Assembly: GCF_002797555.1 (NCBI RefSeq)
Contig: NZ_PGFA01000001.1
Coordinates: 1,364,001-1,428,000 of the forward strand
Direction of reading: 5' to 3'
From: Hymenobacter chitinivorans DSM 11115
Lineage (GTDB): Bacteria > Bacteroidota > Bacteroidia > Cytophagales > Hymenobacteraceae
Length of the DNA stretch: 64,000 bases
A program made the position numbers and the translations under genes. Shown here in pieces: positions 23,621 to 32,783 of this stretch. How positions within the stretch are numbered: position 1 is the first letter of the stretch; each line of letters begins with the position of its first letter. Under the pieces are notes generated by a model. It was given only the letters and a program-made list of their open reading frames with translations, made no database searches and was not told the origin of the DNA.

Positions 23621-26600
23621 ATGAAAAGACTCTTTACGGGACTTGTCGTACTTTTTTGGTTACTGCATAGCTCTGCCTATGCGCAAAAAGAAACGCAAAA
23701 CTGGTTTTTTGGTAACAACGCCGGGTTAAGCTTTGCCACTGGCCTACCTACTGCCATCACCGCGAGCAGCATGGTAACCTACGAGGCGGCGGCGGCTATT
23801 TCGGATCCGGCCGGCAATCTGCTCTTCTACACAAACTGCGTCAACGTCTGGAATCGTAACCATCAGCTGATGCCCAACGGCCAGAACCTGGGCGGGCATG
23901 AATCGGCTACGCAAGGAGCTTTGATTGTGCGTAACCCCGCCAATGCTTCCCAGTATTACCTGTTCGTCGTCGATGGCTGCGACAATTACTTGGTCGGCGG
24001 CTTAAAATACTCGCTCGTTGACATGACCCAGCAAGGGGGGCTGGGCGGGGTTACGGCGCGGGCTACCCAGCTCTCGACGGTACAAGTGACGGAGAAGCTG
24101 ACGGCCGTGCGGCATGCCAATGGTAAGGATACCTGGATTGTTGTCCACGGCTGGAATACGAACACCTTTTATGCTTATTTGCTTACCGCCAGCGGTATCA
24201 GTTCTACGCCCGTCACTACCAGTATTGGGGCTGTCCACAGCGGAGGGGGCGGCAATACCGACAATGCCAATGGCGTAGGGTATATGAAAGCTTCTGCGGC
24301 GGGCAACAAGCTGGCCCTGGCCATTCGAGACGGTAATTTTGAGCTGTTTGACTTCAACAATGCTACTGGCATGCTCTCCAACTACGTGCCGCTGCCGCAA
24401 AACTTTCGGAGCTACGGGGTGGAATTCTCGCCCGACGGCTCCCGCCTGTATGGCTCCACGCTGAATGGTAACCGCATCTACCAGTTCAATGTCCTGGCCG
24501 GCTCTGCAACGGAAATTGCCGCTTCTGCTACCTTAGTTGGGACTAGCACGCCCGCGTCGGCTTACATCGGCGCTTTGCAGTTGGCTTCGGACGGCAAAAT
24601 CTACGCAGCGCTCTATAACAGTCTCACCTTGGGGGTAATAAACAACCCCAATAGTTTAGGAACTGATTGCAACTACAGCAATTCTGGTCCCGCCTTGGGA
24701 GGCCGGCTTAGTCAGCTGGGCCTGCCCAATTTTCCCAACGCCTTTGCCCCACTCGCCAATGAATGGACCGGCGCGGTTAGCACCGTATACACCGACGCCG
24801 CCAACTGGAGCGCGGGCTTCGTACCCGGCAGCACCGACGACGTGACCATTAAGGCCACGGCTACGCGTATGCCGGTGCTCAGCACTAGCGCCTCGGTGCA
24901 TAGCTTCACGGTGGATGCCGGGGCCTCGATGACGGTTGATGGCACATTTACCGTAACCGGAAGTATTCGGAATGATGGCTCATTCAGCGGGGCCGGAGAA
25001 GTGCAGATGACTACCACGGGCACCCACACCATTGATGGTACCCGGGTGCCCAGCATCCGCAACCTGACGCTGGCCACCGGGGCCACCACCCAGCTCAACG
25101 TGGCCACCTTCGTGACCGGTATGCTGACGCTGAATGCAAACCTGAACACGCCCCGGGCTGCCGTTGTGCTGGCCTCGAGCGCCAATGGCACGGCTATGGT
25201 TGTCAATAACGGCAATTTTGCCGTTGTTGGCCGGGCAGTAGTGCAGCGTTATATCGCGCCTGGCCTTAACCCCGGGCTAGGCTACCGGCATTATTCCAGC
25301 CCGGTGAGCAATGTTTCCTTCGACAGCTTTATTTACCAGGGCTATTCCGCGGTGGTCAACCCTGCCTACAACTCGGCGGCTTACCCCGGCACGGTTACGC
25401 CCTTCCCAACTGTCTACGGCTATGATCAGCAGCGGCTCGTGACGGCCGCAAGCCCCGGCAACAGTGGCTTCAACGCGGGCTGGTATTCCCCCAGCGCAGC
25501 TACCAACACGATGGGCGTCGGCGTGGGCTATACCTTCAATATTGCCCCAGGCAAGCTGCTGGAGTTTGACGGCCCTCTCAACAACGGTCCGATTAGCCGC
25601 AGTAATCTGGCCCGCAACGAGGAGGCCGACGGCGGCTGGCACCTACTGGGTAACCCGTATCCGGCACCTATCGACTGGCGCCAGACGTTCACGGGGGCAA
25701 CTAACCTGCTGAATTCCGTCTACGTGTTTAAGTCCTCGGGGCAGTATGACGGTAGCTACGTCAGCTACGTCAATGGTGTAGGGGAAGCCCGCTACATTGC
25801 TTCCGGGCAGGCGTTCTTCGTGCGCGTGGCAGCCCCTAACCTCGTTGGTAGTCTGGATTTTACCAACTCGGCCCGCCTCACGACCTATCTGAGCCCTGAC
25901 TTTAGTCGTCCCGCTACCACTGAAGCTCGGCCCCTGGTGCAACTGGATCTGGTGAGCGGCGAGCGGCACGATGCTGCCTACGTTTACTTCGAACAAGGTG
26001 CCACTGCCGGCTTCGATGCCGCCTACGACGCCTACAAAATCACGGCCGGCGAGGTAGCCGCCCTCTCGGTGCAAGCCGGTGCCGAGGTACTGTCCATCAG
26101 TGGGTTACCTAATACCCTGGCGGCCGGTCAAGTGACGGTGCCCCTGAGCGTATACGTCCCCAAAGCTGGCAATTATGCCCTGGCCGCAACCCAACTGCTC
26201 AACCTGCCCGCCGGCGTAACGGTGTACTTGCGTGACGCGCAAACCGGAGCTCTGGTAAACCTGCAGCAGCAGCCGGAATATGCCTTCAGCACTGGCGCCC
26301 CGCTGTACACGACCACCCGCTTCACGCTGGTATTCAGCCCCCAGCAGGTGTTGGCTAGCTTTACGGCCCAGCTTAGTACCCAAGTAGCCTTGTACCCGAA
26401 TCCTGCTCAGCGGGAAGTTACGGTCACCTTGCCGGCCCTTCTGCGCCAGCCTGGTAGCGCCCTGAGCCTGGTAAACGCGCTTGGCCAAACGGTGCTTCGG
26501 CAGGCGGTGCCCGCCACCGGCCCGGATGGCACAATGCGCCTAGCCCTAGCCGGAGTTGCCAAAGGCGTATACACATTGCGCATCAGCAGCCCGGCCGGCA

Positions 26601-26629
26601 GCGCGAGCAAGAAGCTGGTGGTGGAATAG
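23621..26629 (+). CDS. Large secreted protein with T9SS type A sorting domain
   Basis: A 1002-residue exported protein with a signal peptide (LFTGLVVLFWLLHSSAYAQ). The first 370 residues form repeated beta-propeller-like strands (VEFSPDGSRLYGSTLNGNRIYQFN). The middle has a TDDVTI / FTVDAG beta-helix-like part, then a large beta region. The end (VALYPNPAQREVTVTLPA to KKLVVE) is a type A Por secretion sorting domain. It should be exported by the type IX system and anchored or released at the surface. It lies between pseC and pseB in the opposite orientation, so it may be an acceptor of the glycan or simply an insertion (inference). Confidence 0.88.
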   Translation: MKRLFTGLVVLFWLLHSSAYAQKETQNWFFGNNAGLSFATGLPTAITASSMVTYEAAAAISDPAGNLLFYTNCVNVWNRNHQLMPNGQNLGGHESATQGALIVRNPANASQYYLFVVDGCDNYLVGGLKYSLVDMTQQGGLGGVTARATQLSTVQVTEKLTAVRHANGKDTWIVVHGWNTNTFYAYLLTASGISSTPVTTSIGAVHSGGGGNTDNANGVGYMKASAAGNKLALAIRDGNFELFDFNNATGMLSNYVPLPQNFRSYGVEFSPDGSRLYGSTLNGNRIYQFNVLAGSATEIAASATLVGTSTPASAYIGALQLASDGKIYAALYNSLTLGVINNPNSLGTDCNYSNSGPALGGRLSQLGLPNFPNAFAPLANEWTGAVSTVYTDAANWSAGFVPGSTDDVTIKATATRMPVLSTSASVHSFTVDAGASMTVDGTFTVTGSIRNDGSFSGAGEVQMTTTGTHTIDGTRVPSIRNLTLATGATTQLNVATFVTGMLTLNANLNTPRAAVVLASSANGTAMVVNNGNFAVVGRAVVQRYIAPGLNPGLGYRHYSSPVSNVSFDSFIYQGYSAVVNPAYNSAAYPGTVTPFPTVYGYDQQRLVTAASPGNSGFNAGWYSPSAATNTMGVGVGYTFNIAPGKLLEFDGPLNNGPISRSNLARNEEADGGWHLLGNPYPAPIDWRQTFTGATNLLNSVYVFKSSGQYDGSYVSYVNGVGEARYIASGQAFFVRVAAPNLVGSLDFTNSARLTTYLSPDFSRPATTEARPLVQLDLVSGERHDAAYVYFEQGATAGFDAAYDAYKITAGEVAALSVQAGAEVLSISGLPNTLAAGQVTVPLSVYVPKAGNYALAATQLLNLPAGVTVYLRDAQTGALVNLQQQPEYAFSTGAPLYTTTRFTLVFSPQQVLASFTAQLSTQVALYPNPAQREVTVTLPALLRQPGSALSLVNALGQTVLRQAVPATGPDGTMRLALAGVAKGVYTLRISSPAGSASKKLVVE

Positions 26630-26646
26630 CTTCGCCATTAGCCAAC

Positions 26647-26680
26647 AAAAAAGGCTCTGCCGTATGGCAGAGCCTTTTTT
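26647..26680. terminator. Bidirectional terminator
   Basis: A perfect 15-bp stem (26647-26661 pairs with 26666-26680) with loop GTAT, an A-run on the left and a T-run on the right. It separates the T9SS gene from the convergent pseB gene. Confidence 0.92.
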
Positions 26681-26695
26681 GGTAAAAAACAGTGG

Positions 26696-27715
26696 TTACG
26701 CTTCAAACTCGGCATCCACGTGCAGGCGGATTTCTTCGCGAATCTGCTCGGCAGTCAGCCATTCCTCGTTGTTGGCCGAGTCGTAGTAGAAGCCGTCGGG
26801 CACGCGCTTACCGTGGAAGTGCTGGATAAACTCCTCCACGTCCCAGCGCGGGGTGAAGGGCAGAATTACGTAGTATTTCTGCAGCTCCACGGTGCTCAGC
26901 GCGTCGGTTTCGGTAATCATGGCCTCGTGCAGCTTCTCGCCGGGGCGGATGCCCACAATTTCCTGCTTGCACTCGGGGCCGATGGCTTTGGCCACTTCCG
27001 TAATTTTGTAGGAAGGAATCTTGGGCACAAAGATTTCCCCGCCCCAGGCGTGCTCCAGGGCGTACAGCACGAGGTCCACGCCCTGCTCCAGGGAGATGTT
27101 GAAGCGGGTCATGTCGGGGTGGGTAATGGGCAGCACGCCGGTATGGCGGCGCTGCAGGAAAAACGGCACTACCGAGCCCCGGGAGCCGATTACGTTGCCG
27201 TAGCGCACCACCGAAAAGCGCAAATCCCGGGAACCCTTCATGTTGTTGGCGGCCACGAAGAGCTTATCCGAGCAGAGCTTGGTGGCCCCGTAGAGGTTGA
27301 TGGGGGCGGCGGCCTTATCGGTGCTCAGGGCCACCACGTCTTTCACGCCGCAGTCGAGGGCGGCCGTAATGACGTTTTCAGCCCCGAAAATGTTGGTCTT
27401 GATGCATTCCATCGGGTTGTACTCGGCTGCCGGCACCTGCTTGAGGGCCGCCGCGTGCACAATAACGTCGATGCCCTCGCAGGCGCGCTTGAGCCGCTCC
27501 CCGTCGCGCACGTCGCCGATGAAGTAGCGGATGGCCGGGTATTTCGAATGGGGAAACACCTGCGACATTTCGTACTGCTTCAGCTCGTCGCGGGAGTACA
27601 CCACCAGGCGCTTGACCTGCGGAAACTGCTCGAAGACGGTCTGCACGAATTTTTTGCCGAAAGAACCGGTACCACCCGTTACCAGAATGGATTTATGATT
27701 TAAGTCGAGGCTCAT
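26696..27715 (-). CDS. pseB: UDP-N-acetylglucosamine 4,6-dehydratase (inverting)
   Basis: A 339-residue short-chain dehydratase. GGTGSFG (14-20) binds NADP, and STDKAAAPINLYGATK carries the Asp133, Lys134 and Tyr142 set with the spacing of FlaA1/PseB. It performs the first step of pseudaminic acid synthesis, 4,6-dehydration with C5 inversion of UDP-GlcNAc. It is separated from the pseC operon by the T9SS gene, and so must be transcribed from its own promoter; a TACTTTTG box is present on the minus strand at 27762-27769. Confidence 0.94.
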   Translation of the reverse strand: MSLDLNHKSILVTGGTGSFGKKFVQTVFEQFPQVKRLVVYSRDELKQYEMSQVFPHSKYPAIRYFIGDVRDGERLKRACEGIDVIVHAAALKQVPAAEYNPMECIKTNIFGAENVITAALDCGVKDVVALSTDKAAAPINLYGATKLCSDKLFVAANNMKGSRDLRFSVVRYGNVIGSRGSVVPFFLQRRHTGVLPITHPDMTRFNISLEQGVDLVLYALEHAWGGEIFVPKIPSYKITEVAKAIGPECKQEIVGIRPGEKLHEAMITETDALSTVELQKYYVILPFTPRWDVEEFIQHFHGKRVPDGFYYDSANNEEWLTAEQIREEIRLHVDAEFEA

Positions 27716-27761
27716 AAGTAGAGGAAAGCCGTTGTCGCCCGACGGGCGGGCGAAAGGAGGG

Positions 27762-27799
27762 CAAAAGTAGGCATTCCCGGCCTAGCTTCCGTACTTTTG
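27762..27799. promoter_or_regulatory. Divergent TACTTTTG boxes between pseB and the FkbH-like gene
   Basis: CAAAAGTA at 27762-27769 reads TACTTTTG on the minus strand toward pseB, and TACTTTTG at 27792-27799 reads toward the FkbH-like gene. Both match TAnnTTTG. Each box lies where the -33 region of the other would be, so the two promoters would compete. No good -33 motif is seen. Confidence 0.5.
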
Positions 27800-27898
27800 T
27801 CGGGGCTTGGTTGTTGGTGGTCAGGTTTTCGTTTTTGACCGCCGGCGTCAGATTCTCGGACCTCAGCCCTCGAAATACCCCGCAGCCGGGCCAATTGC

Positions 27899-29761
27899 AT
27901 GAGCGAAAAACCAACAATCAGCCCCGAAAATCCAGTTTCCGAGCCCATCAAGGTCGTTATCTGGGACCTGGACGACACGTTTTGGCGGGGTACCCTCTCG
28001 GAAGGGGCCGTGGAGGAGCTGGAAGAAAATCTGGCCTTGGTGCGCGCCACGGCGGCCCGCGGCATCGTGCACACCATCGTTTCCAAAAACGACTTCGCCC
28101 TGGCCGAGACCAAGCTCATTGAGCTCGGAATCCGGGACCTGTTCGTCTTTCCCCAGATCAGCTGGCAGCCCAAGGGTCCGATTATCAAGGAGCTGCTCGA
28201 AAAGATGCAGCTGCGAGCCCCCAACGCCCTGTTTTTGGACGACAACCCCATCAACCGGGCCGAGGCCCAGTACTACAACCCCCAGTTACAAGTAGCCGAC
28301 CCCGCCGACCTGCCCCACCTGGCGCCCCGGCTGCGGGCCAGCGGCAAGCCAGACCCCACCTTCAGCCGCCTGGAGCAGTACAAGCTGCTGGAGCGGCAGC
28401 AGCAGGCCCGCTCCGGCTACCAGGACAACCTGGCCTTCCTGCGCGACTCCCAGGTGCGCATCGAGTTCCGGGAAGGTGCCCGGGTGTGGCCCGACCTGGA
28501 CCGGATTGAGGAGCTGATTAACCGCTCCAACCAGCTGAACTTCACCAAGCAGCGCGTCAGCAAGGACACTCTGGCTGCCGACCTGCGCGACCCGCAGCAG
28601 CGCTGGGGCACCGTGCGGGTCCAGGACCGGTTCGGCGACTACGGCCTGGTGGGCGTGTACGCAGTAAACCGGACCGAGAACCGCCTGGTCCAGCTCGTGT
28701 TTTCCTGCCGGATTCTGCATTTGGGCGTCGAGCAGTTCACCTACGCCTGGCTGGGTTTCCCGGCTTTGGAAGTGCAGGGCGAAGTAGCAACTGCGCTCAA
28801 CACTATCGACCAGCCCGACTGGATTAGCGTGCAAACTGAGTCGGAAGCAGCGGCGGCAGCCCAACCAACCGCCAAACCTACGGCCGACAAGCTGCGGGTG
28901 CTACTTAAGGGCGGCTGCGATTTGGGCCAGCTCACCCCGTTTTTGCAGGCCTACGAGCTGACGGTGGCGGAGGAGTTCAACTTCAACAATGAAAACCAGA
29001 TTCCGGTGCACGTGGAGCACACCGTGCTGCTGCGGCAGGGCCGGGAGCTGCCGGAAAGTGAAAAGCAGCGCTTGGCCCTGGAGTTGCCCTTTCTAGGCCG
29101 CGAAGCCTTTGACACCCGGCTCTGGGATTCGAGCTACGACGCATTGGTCTACAGTCCCCTGATGGACTACACCCAGGAGCTGTACCGCGAAAAAGCTACC
29201 GGGGCCGAAATTCCCTTCGGTGGCTATCAGAACCTGTTGCAAGCCGAGCCCGCGGCCCAGGCCGCCAAGTATGCCCAGCGCCGCTTCCGGGGTCTGGATG
29301 AAGCTTTTTTGCGCCACTTCCAGCAAGAATTCGAGTTTGCGGGTCAGATTTCGCCAGCCCGCTTTCAGGAAAACTTACGGTGGCTGCGCGGGCAAATTCC
29401 GGCCACCGTCCCGATTTTCCTGCTCAACGGGGCCGAAATCGACGTGCCCGGCTCGGGTGAAACCGGGGCCCGGCAGCGGCACGAGCAGATGAACCACGCC
29501 CTGGCCGACTTCGTGGCCACGGCCGAAAACTGCTTTATCATCGACGTGCGCGACTTTGTGCGCACACCGGCCGACGTGACCAACAACCTGCGCCACTACC
29601 AGCGCCCGCACTACCGCACCCTGGCCCAGCGCACGGCTGCCGCCATCGGGCAGTGGCAGGGCCAGCAGCTCAGCCGCTCGGCCTGGGTTGACTGGCGGGC
29701 CGAAGTAGCCAGCCGGGTGCCGGCCAAGCTCAAAGGCCTGCTGGGTAAGCTGAAGCGGTAA
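27899..29761 (+). CDS. FkbH-like HAD-IIIC family protein
   Basis: A 620-residue protein. IKVVIWDLDDTFWRGTLSEG contains the HAD motif with Asp23 and Asp25, and ALFLDDNPINRAEA the acidic pair of motif IV; together with the GNAT-like section (about 190-330) they form the FkbH arrangement. The C-terminal 270 residues resemble a SGNH-like or glycan-processing domain, though I am unsure of it. FkbH proteins load glyceryl groups from 1,3-bisphosphoglycerate onto a carrier protein; in glycan loci they may make acyl decorations. No acyl carrier gene lies nearby. It is divergent from pseB and abuts the convergent glycosyltransferase. Confidence 0.82.
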   Translation: MSEKPTISPENPVSEPIKVVIWDLDDTFWRGTLSEGAVEELEENLALVRATAARGIVHTIVSKNDFALAETKLIELGIRDLFVFPQISWQPKGPIIKELLEKMQLRAPNALFLDDNPINRAEAQYYNPQLQVADPADLPHLAPRLRASGKPDPTFSRLEQYKLLERQQQARSGYQDNLAFLRDSQVRIEFREGARVWPDLDRIEELINRSNQLNFTKQRVSKDTLAADLRDPQQRWGTVRVQDRFGDYGLVGVYAVNRTENRLVQLVFSCRILHLGVEQFTYAWLGFPALEVQGEVATALNTIDQPDWISVQTESEAAAAAQPTAKPTADKLRVLLKGGCDLGQLTPFLQAYELTVAEEFNFNNENQIPVHVEHTVLLRQGRELPESEKQRLALELPFLGREAFDTRLWDSSYDALVYSPLMDYTQELYREKATGAEIPFGGYQNLLQAEPAAQAAKYAQRRFRGLDEAFLRHFQQEFEFAGQISPARFQENLRWLRGQIPATVPIFLLNGAEIDVPGSGETGARQRHEQMNHALADFVATAENCFIIDVRDFVRTPADVTNNLRHYQRPHYRTLAQRTAAAIGQWQGQQLSRSAWVDWRAEVASRVPAKLKGLLGKLKR

Positions 29762-29762
29762 C

Positions 29763-31058
29763 TTACTTGCCGATAAGCCCGGCCAGCCGCTCGGTCAGGG
29801 CGCGGCGGGAGTAGCGGGCGTGGTTGAGGGCCGGCAAATCCAGGTTGGGGTTTTGCTGCCACTGCCGGGCCAGCTCTTCGAGGTAGCCGAGCATGGCGTC
29901 GTAGGCATCGTAGGCAAAAACGTGGCCCGCGTGGCATTCCTGCAGCAGATTGTCGGCGTCGGAGCCTACCGGCCCGATGCAGATGATGGGCTTGTTGGCG
30001 GCCAAGTACTCGAACACCTTACCCGGCAGGATGCCGAAATTGTGGGCCACGTCGGGAATGGCCATCAGCAGCACCGAGGCCCGCAGCAGGTAGCCCACCG
30101 ACTCCTCGTGGGGCACGAAGGCCACAAATTCGGTGCGCCCGGCCAGGCCCGCCGCCGCTATCTGCGCCTGCAGGCCCGCCGAAACCTTGCCCACGAAGCG
30201 CAGCCGCAGCGGTACTGCCGGATGGCGCCGGACGCACTCGGCGCAGGCCCGCAGGAATTCCTCGACGTGGTAGGTTTCCGATATCGTGCCGGTGTGCGTT
30301 ATCAGCAGCGCGTCTTGGGGCGGGGTAGACGGCTCCCGAAAGTCACTCTCGTCGTAACCATTCGGGATGACGTGAAACTTGGCGGCCGTCAATTGCGGCG
30401 ACTTGCCCAGAAACAGCCGCTTGGTGTCGGCGCTGGTTACCAGCACTTCGTCGGCCTGCTCCAGCACCTGCCGCTCGTAGCGCGCGTCGAGCCAGCGGGC
30501 CAGGCGGGTTTTGTTGAGCTCCTTGGTGTAGTAAATGTCGGTCCACGGGTCGCGCATGTCGGCCAGCCAGCGCAGGCCGTAGCGCTGTTTGAGCGCGAGG
30601 CCGATAAGCTGGGTGGAGTGGGGCGGGGAGCTGGTCAGCACCGCGTCGAAGGTTTCGCCCTGGGCCAGCAGCTCGGCCACGGCCCGCAGCACGTGCCCGT
30701 TCCAGCCCCGGCGGGGGTCGGGGATGAACAGGTTGCCGCGCACAAACTTGAAAAACTGCTGCTGCAGGCTGGTTTTGCTTTCGTTGGCGAAGCCGCCGTA
30801 GGGAATCTGCTGGCGGCCGGTGAGCTTCTTGTAAGAGCCAAACGGCTCGGACGTGCCGGTGCGAATGACCCGCACCCCGGCCGGAATTTCGGCCGCCAAC
30901 GACTCGTCCAGCACCGGGTAGGCGCCCTTCTCGGGGTCGACGGTAACCACGGTGCATTCCACGCCGAAGGTGGGCAGGTGCTTGACAAACTTCAACGTCC
31001 GCTGCACGCCCGCGCCCCCGGACGGTGGCCAGTAGTAAGTAATGACGAGCAGGCGCAT
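29763..31058 (-). CDS. Family 4-type glycosyltransferase
   Basis: A 431-residue GT-B glycosyltransferase. MRLLVITYYWPPSGGAGVQR is the typical start of wall/capsule GT4 enzymes, RWLADMRDPWTD and VIPNGYDESDF are domain-boundary blocks, and PGKVFEYLAANKPIICIG is the donor-binding loop. It should work at the cytoplasmic membrane on a lipid-linked glycan. The ATG at 31058 was chosen over 31106 because it starts directly at the family N-terminus. Its stop is two bases from the end of the FkbH-like gene. Confidence 0.9.
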   Translation of the reverse strand: MRLLVITYYWPPSGGAGVQRTLKFVKHLPTFGVECTVVTVDPEKGAYPVLDESLAAEIPAGVRVIRTGTSEPFGSYKKLTGRQQIPYGGFANESKTSLQQQFFKFVRGNLFIPDPRRGWNGHVLRAVAELLAQGETFDAVLTSSPPHSTQLIGLALKQRYGLRWLADMRDPWTDIYYTKELNKTRLARWLDARYERQVLEQADEVLVTSADTKRLFLGKSPQLTAAKFHVIPNGYDESDFREPSTPPQDALLITHTGTISETYHVEEFLRACAECVRRHPAVPLRLRFVGKVSAGLQAQIAAAGLAGRTEFVAFVPHEESVGYLLRASVLLMAIPDVAHNFGILPGKVFEYLAANKPIICIGPVGSDADNLLQECHAGHVFAYDAYDAMLGYLEELARQWQQNPNLDLPALNHARYSRRALTERLAGLIGK

Positions 31059-31163
31059 AGGGCGGAGGATGGTTTTTGAGCGGTTTTGGACCGCGAAGGT
31101 AAGCACCTGTCGGCTTTTAGGGTTTTCTGGCTAATTTTGGGAGCGGAACGGCGACGTTTCACG

Positions 31164-31258
31164 TACCTTGGCTGTTATGGCAGAAGGAGATTTTAGCCCG
31201 CGCATCAACCAGAACAGTGATTTTCGGGGCTGAAAGATGCTTTTTGCCGTCTCCTTCT
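31164..31258 (+). promoter_or_regulatory. Structured ffh leader with an 18-codon mini-ORF
   Basis: An 18-codon frame (31177-31233, MAEGDFSPRINQNSDFRG) sits inside a potential stem-loop: AGAAGGAGA (31182-31190) pairs with TCTCCTTCT (31250-31258), and a second helix pairs about 31191-31200 with 31225-31235. A TACCTTGG box at 31164-31171 is one base off the TAnnTTTG promoter motif. It could be a leader peptide or a translation-controlling structure for ffh; no known RNA family is recognised. Confidence 0.35.
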
Positions 31259-31340
31259 CTTCTCAAAATCAGCGGGCCGTCGTAGCGTTTTTGCTTGCCG
31301 GCCGCCGCATTACCCACGCAACTAAGCAGCACATCTACCG

Positions 31341-32684
31341 ATGTTCGATAATTTAAGTACCAAGCTCGACAAAGCCTTCAAGACCCTCAAGGGCCAGGGC
31401 AGCATCACCGAAATCAACGTTGCGGCCACCATCAAGGAAATCCGCCGGGCGCTGGTCGATGCCGACGTGAACTACAAGGTGGCCAAGGAAGTCACCGACA
31501 AGATTAAGGATGAGGCCATGGGCCGCGACGTGCTGACCACCGTGTCGCCGGGCCAGCTCATGACCAAAATCGTGTACGACGAGCTCACCCAGCTGATGGG
31601 CGGCACCAAGGAAGACGTGGTGCTCAAGGGCGACCCGGCCGTGATTCTGCTCTCGGGCTTGCAGGGTTCGGGCAAAACGACCTTCGCCGGCAAGCTGGCT
31701 ACCTTTATCAAGAAGCAAAACCGCACGGTGCTGCTCGTGGCCTGCGACATCTACCGCCCCGCCGCCATCGACCAGCTGAAAGTGCTGGGCGAGCAGGTGG
31801 GCGTGGAGGTGTACTCGGAGCCGGAAAACAAGAACCCGGTCGAGATTTCGCAGAACGCCATTGCCTACGCCAAGAAAAATAACAAGAAAGTAGTCATCAT
31901 CGACACCGCCGGTCGCCTGGCCGTGGATGAGCAGATGATGCGCGAAATCGAGCAGGTGAAGCGGGCCATCAACCCGTCGGAAACCCTGTTTGTGGTGGAT
32001 GCCATGACGGGCCAGGACGCGGTAAACACGGCCAAGACCTTCAACGACCGGCTGAACTTCGACGGCGTGGTGCTCACCAAGCTCGATGGTGACGCCCGCG
32101 GCGGCGCGGCCCTCTCGATTCGGGCCGTGGTCGAAAAACCCATCAAGTTCATCTCCACCGGGGAAAAGATGGAAGCCCTGGACATGTTCTATCCCGACCG
32201 GATGGCGCAGCGGATTCTGGGCATGGGCGACGTAATTTCGCTCGTGGAGCGGGCCCAGCAGCAGTTCGACGAGGACGAGGCCAAGCGCATCAACCAGAAG
32301 ATTCGCAAAAACCAGTTCAACTTCGACGACTTCCTCTCCCAGCTCGAGCAAATCAAGAAGATGGGTAACCTCAAGGACCTGGTGGGCATGATTCCGGGCA
32401 TGAGCAAGGCCATCAAGGACGTGGATATCGACGACGACGCCTTCAAGCCGATTGAGGCCATCATCAAGAGCATGACCCCGCAGGAGCGCGCCCAGCCCGA
32501 GCTGCTCAACGGCTCCCGCCGCCGCCGCCTGGCCAAAGGCTCCGGCACCGACATTCAGCAGGTCAACAACCTGATGAAGCAATTCGAGGACATGCGCAAA
32601 GTGATGCGCACCATGAACAAGATGAGCTCGACCAAGGGCGGCATGCAGCAAATGGCCAAAATGATGGGCATGCGCGGCAAGTAG
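31341..32684 (+). CDS. ffh: Signal recognition particle protein
   Basis: A 447-residue SRP54-type GTPase. The N-terminal helical bundle (1-90) is followed by the G domain with GLQGSGKTT (106-114), IDTAGRLAVDEQMM and TKLDGDARGGAALS. The C-terminal M domain is rich in methionine (MRKVMRTMNKMSSTKGGMQQMAKMMG with flanking residues) and binds signal peptides and SRP RNA. It targets membrane proteins to the translocon together with FtsY. Length is normal. It is transcribed alone with its own terminator. Confidence 0.98.
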   Translation: MFDNLSTKLDKAFKTLKGQGSITEINVAATIKEIRRALVDADVNYKVAKEVTDKIKDEAMGRDVLTTVSPGQLMTKIVYDELTQLMGGTKEDVVLKGDPAVILLSGLQGSGKTTFAGKLATFIKKQNRTVLLVACDIYRPAAIDQLKVLGEQVGVEVYSEPENKNPVEISQNAIAYAKKNNKKVVIIDTAGRLAVDEQMMREIEQVKRAINPSETLFVVDAMTGQDAVNTAKTFNDRLNFDGVVLTKLDGDARGGAALSIRAVVEKPIKFISTGEKMEALDMFYPDRMAQRILGMGDVISLVERAQQQFDEDEAKRINQKIRKNQFNFDDFLSQLEQIKKMGNLKDLVGMIPGMSKAIKDVDIDDDAFKPIEAIIKSMTPQERAQPELLNGSRRRRLAKGSGTDIQQVNNLMKQFEDMRKVMRTMNKMSSTKGGMQQMAKMMGMRGK

Positions 32685-32720
32685 GCGCGCGTTAGAATTT
32701 GCTATCAGGCTAAATATCAT

Positions 32721-32760
32721 ACCGGCCCGGATGCTCGTAGCGTCCGGGCCGGTGTATTTT
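32721..32760 (+). terminator. ffh terminator
   Basis: ACCGGCCCGGATGC (32721-32734) pairs with GCGTCCGGGCCGGT (32740-32753), one G-T pair, loop TCGTA, followed by GTATTTT. Confidence 0.88.
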
Positions 32761-32783
32761 AAAGTTGGGCTGAAAACAGGCTG

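Noticed and set aside
31177..31258. SRP (4.5S/6S) RNA gene next to ffh
   Set aside because: The conserved SRP RNA helix 8 sequence with the GGAA tetraloop is not present; only a generic stem-loop is seen.
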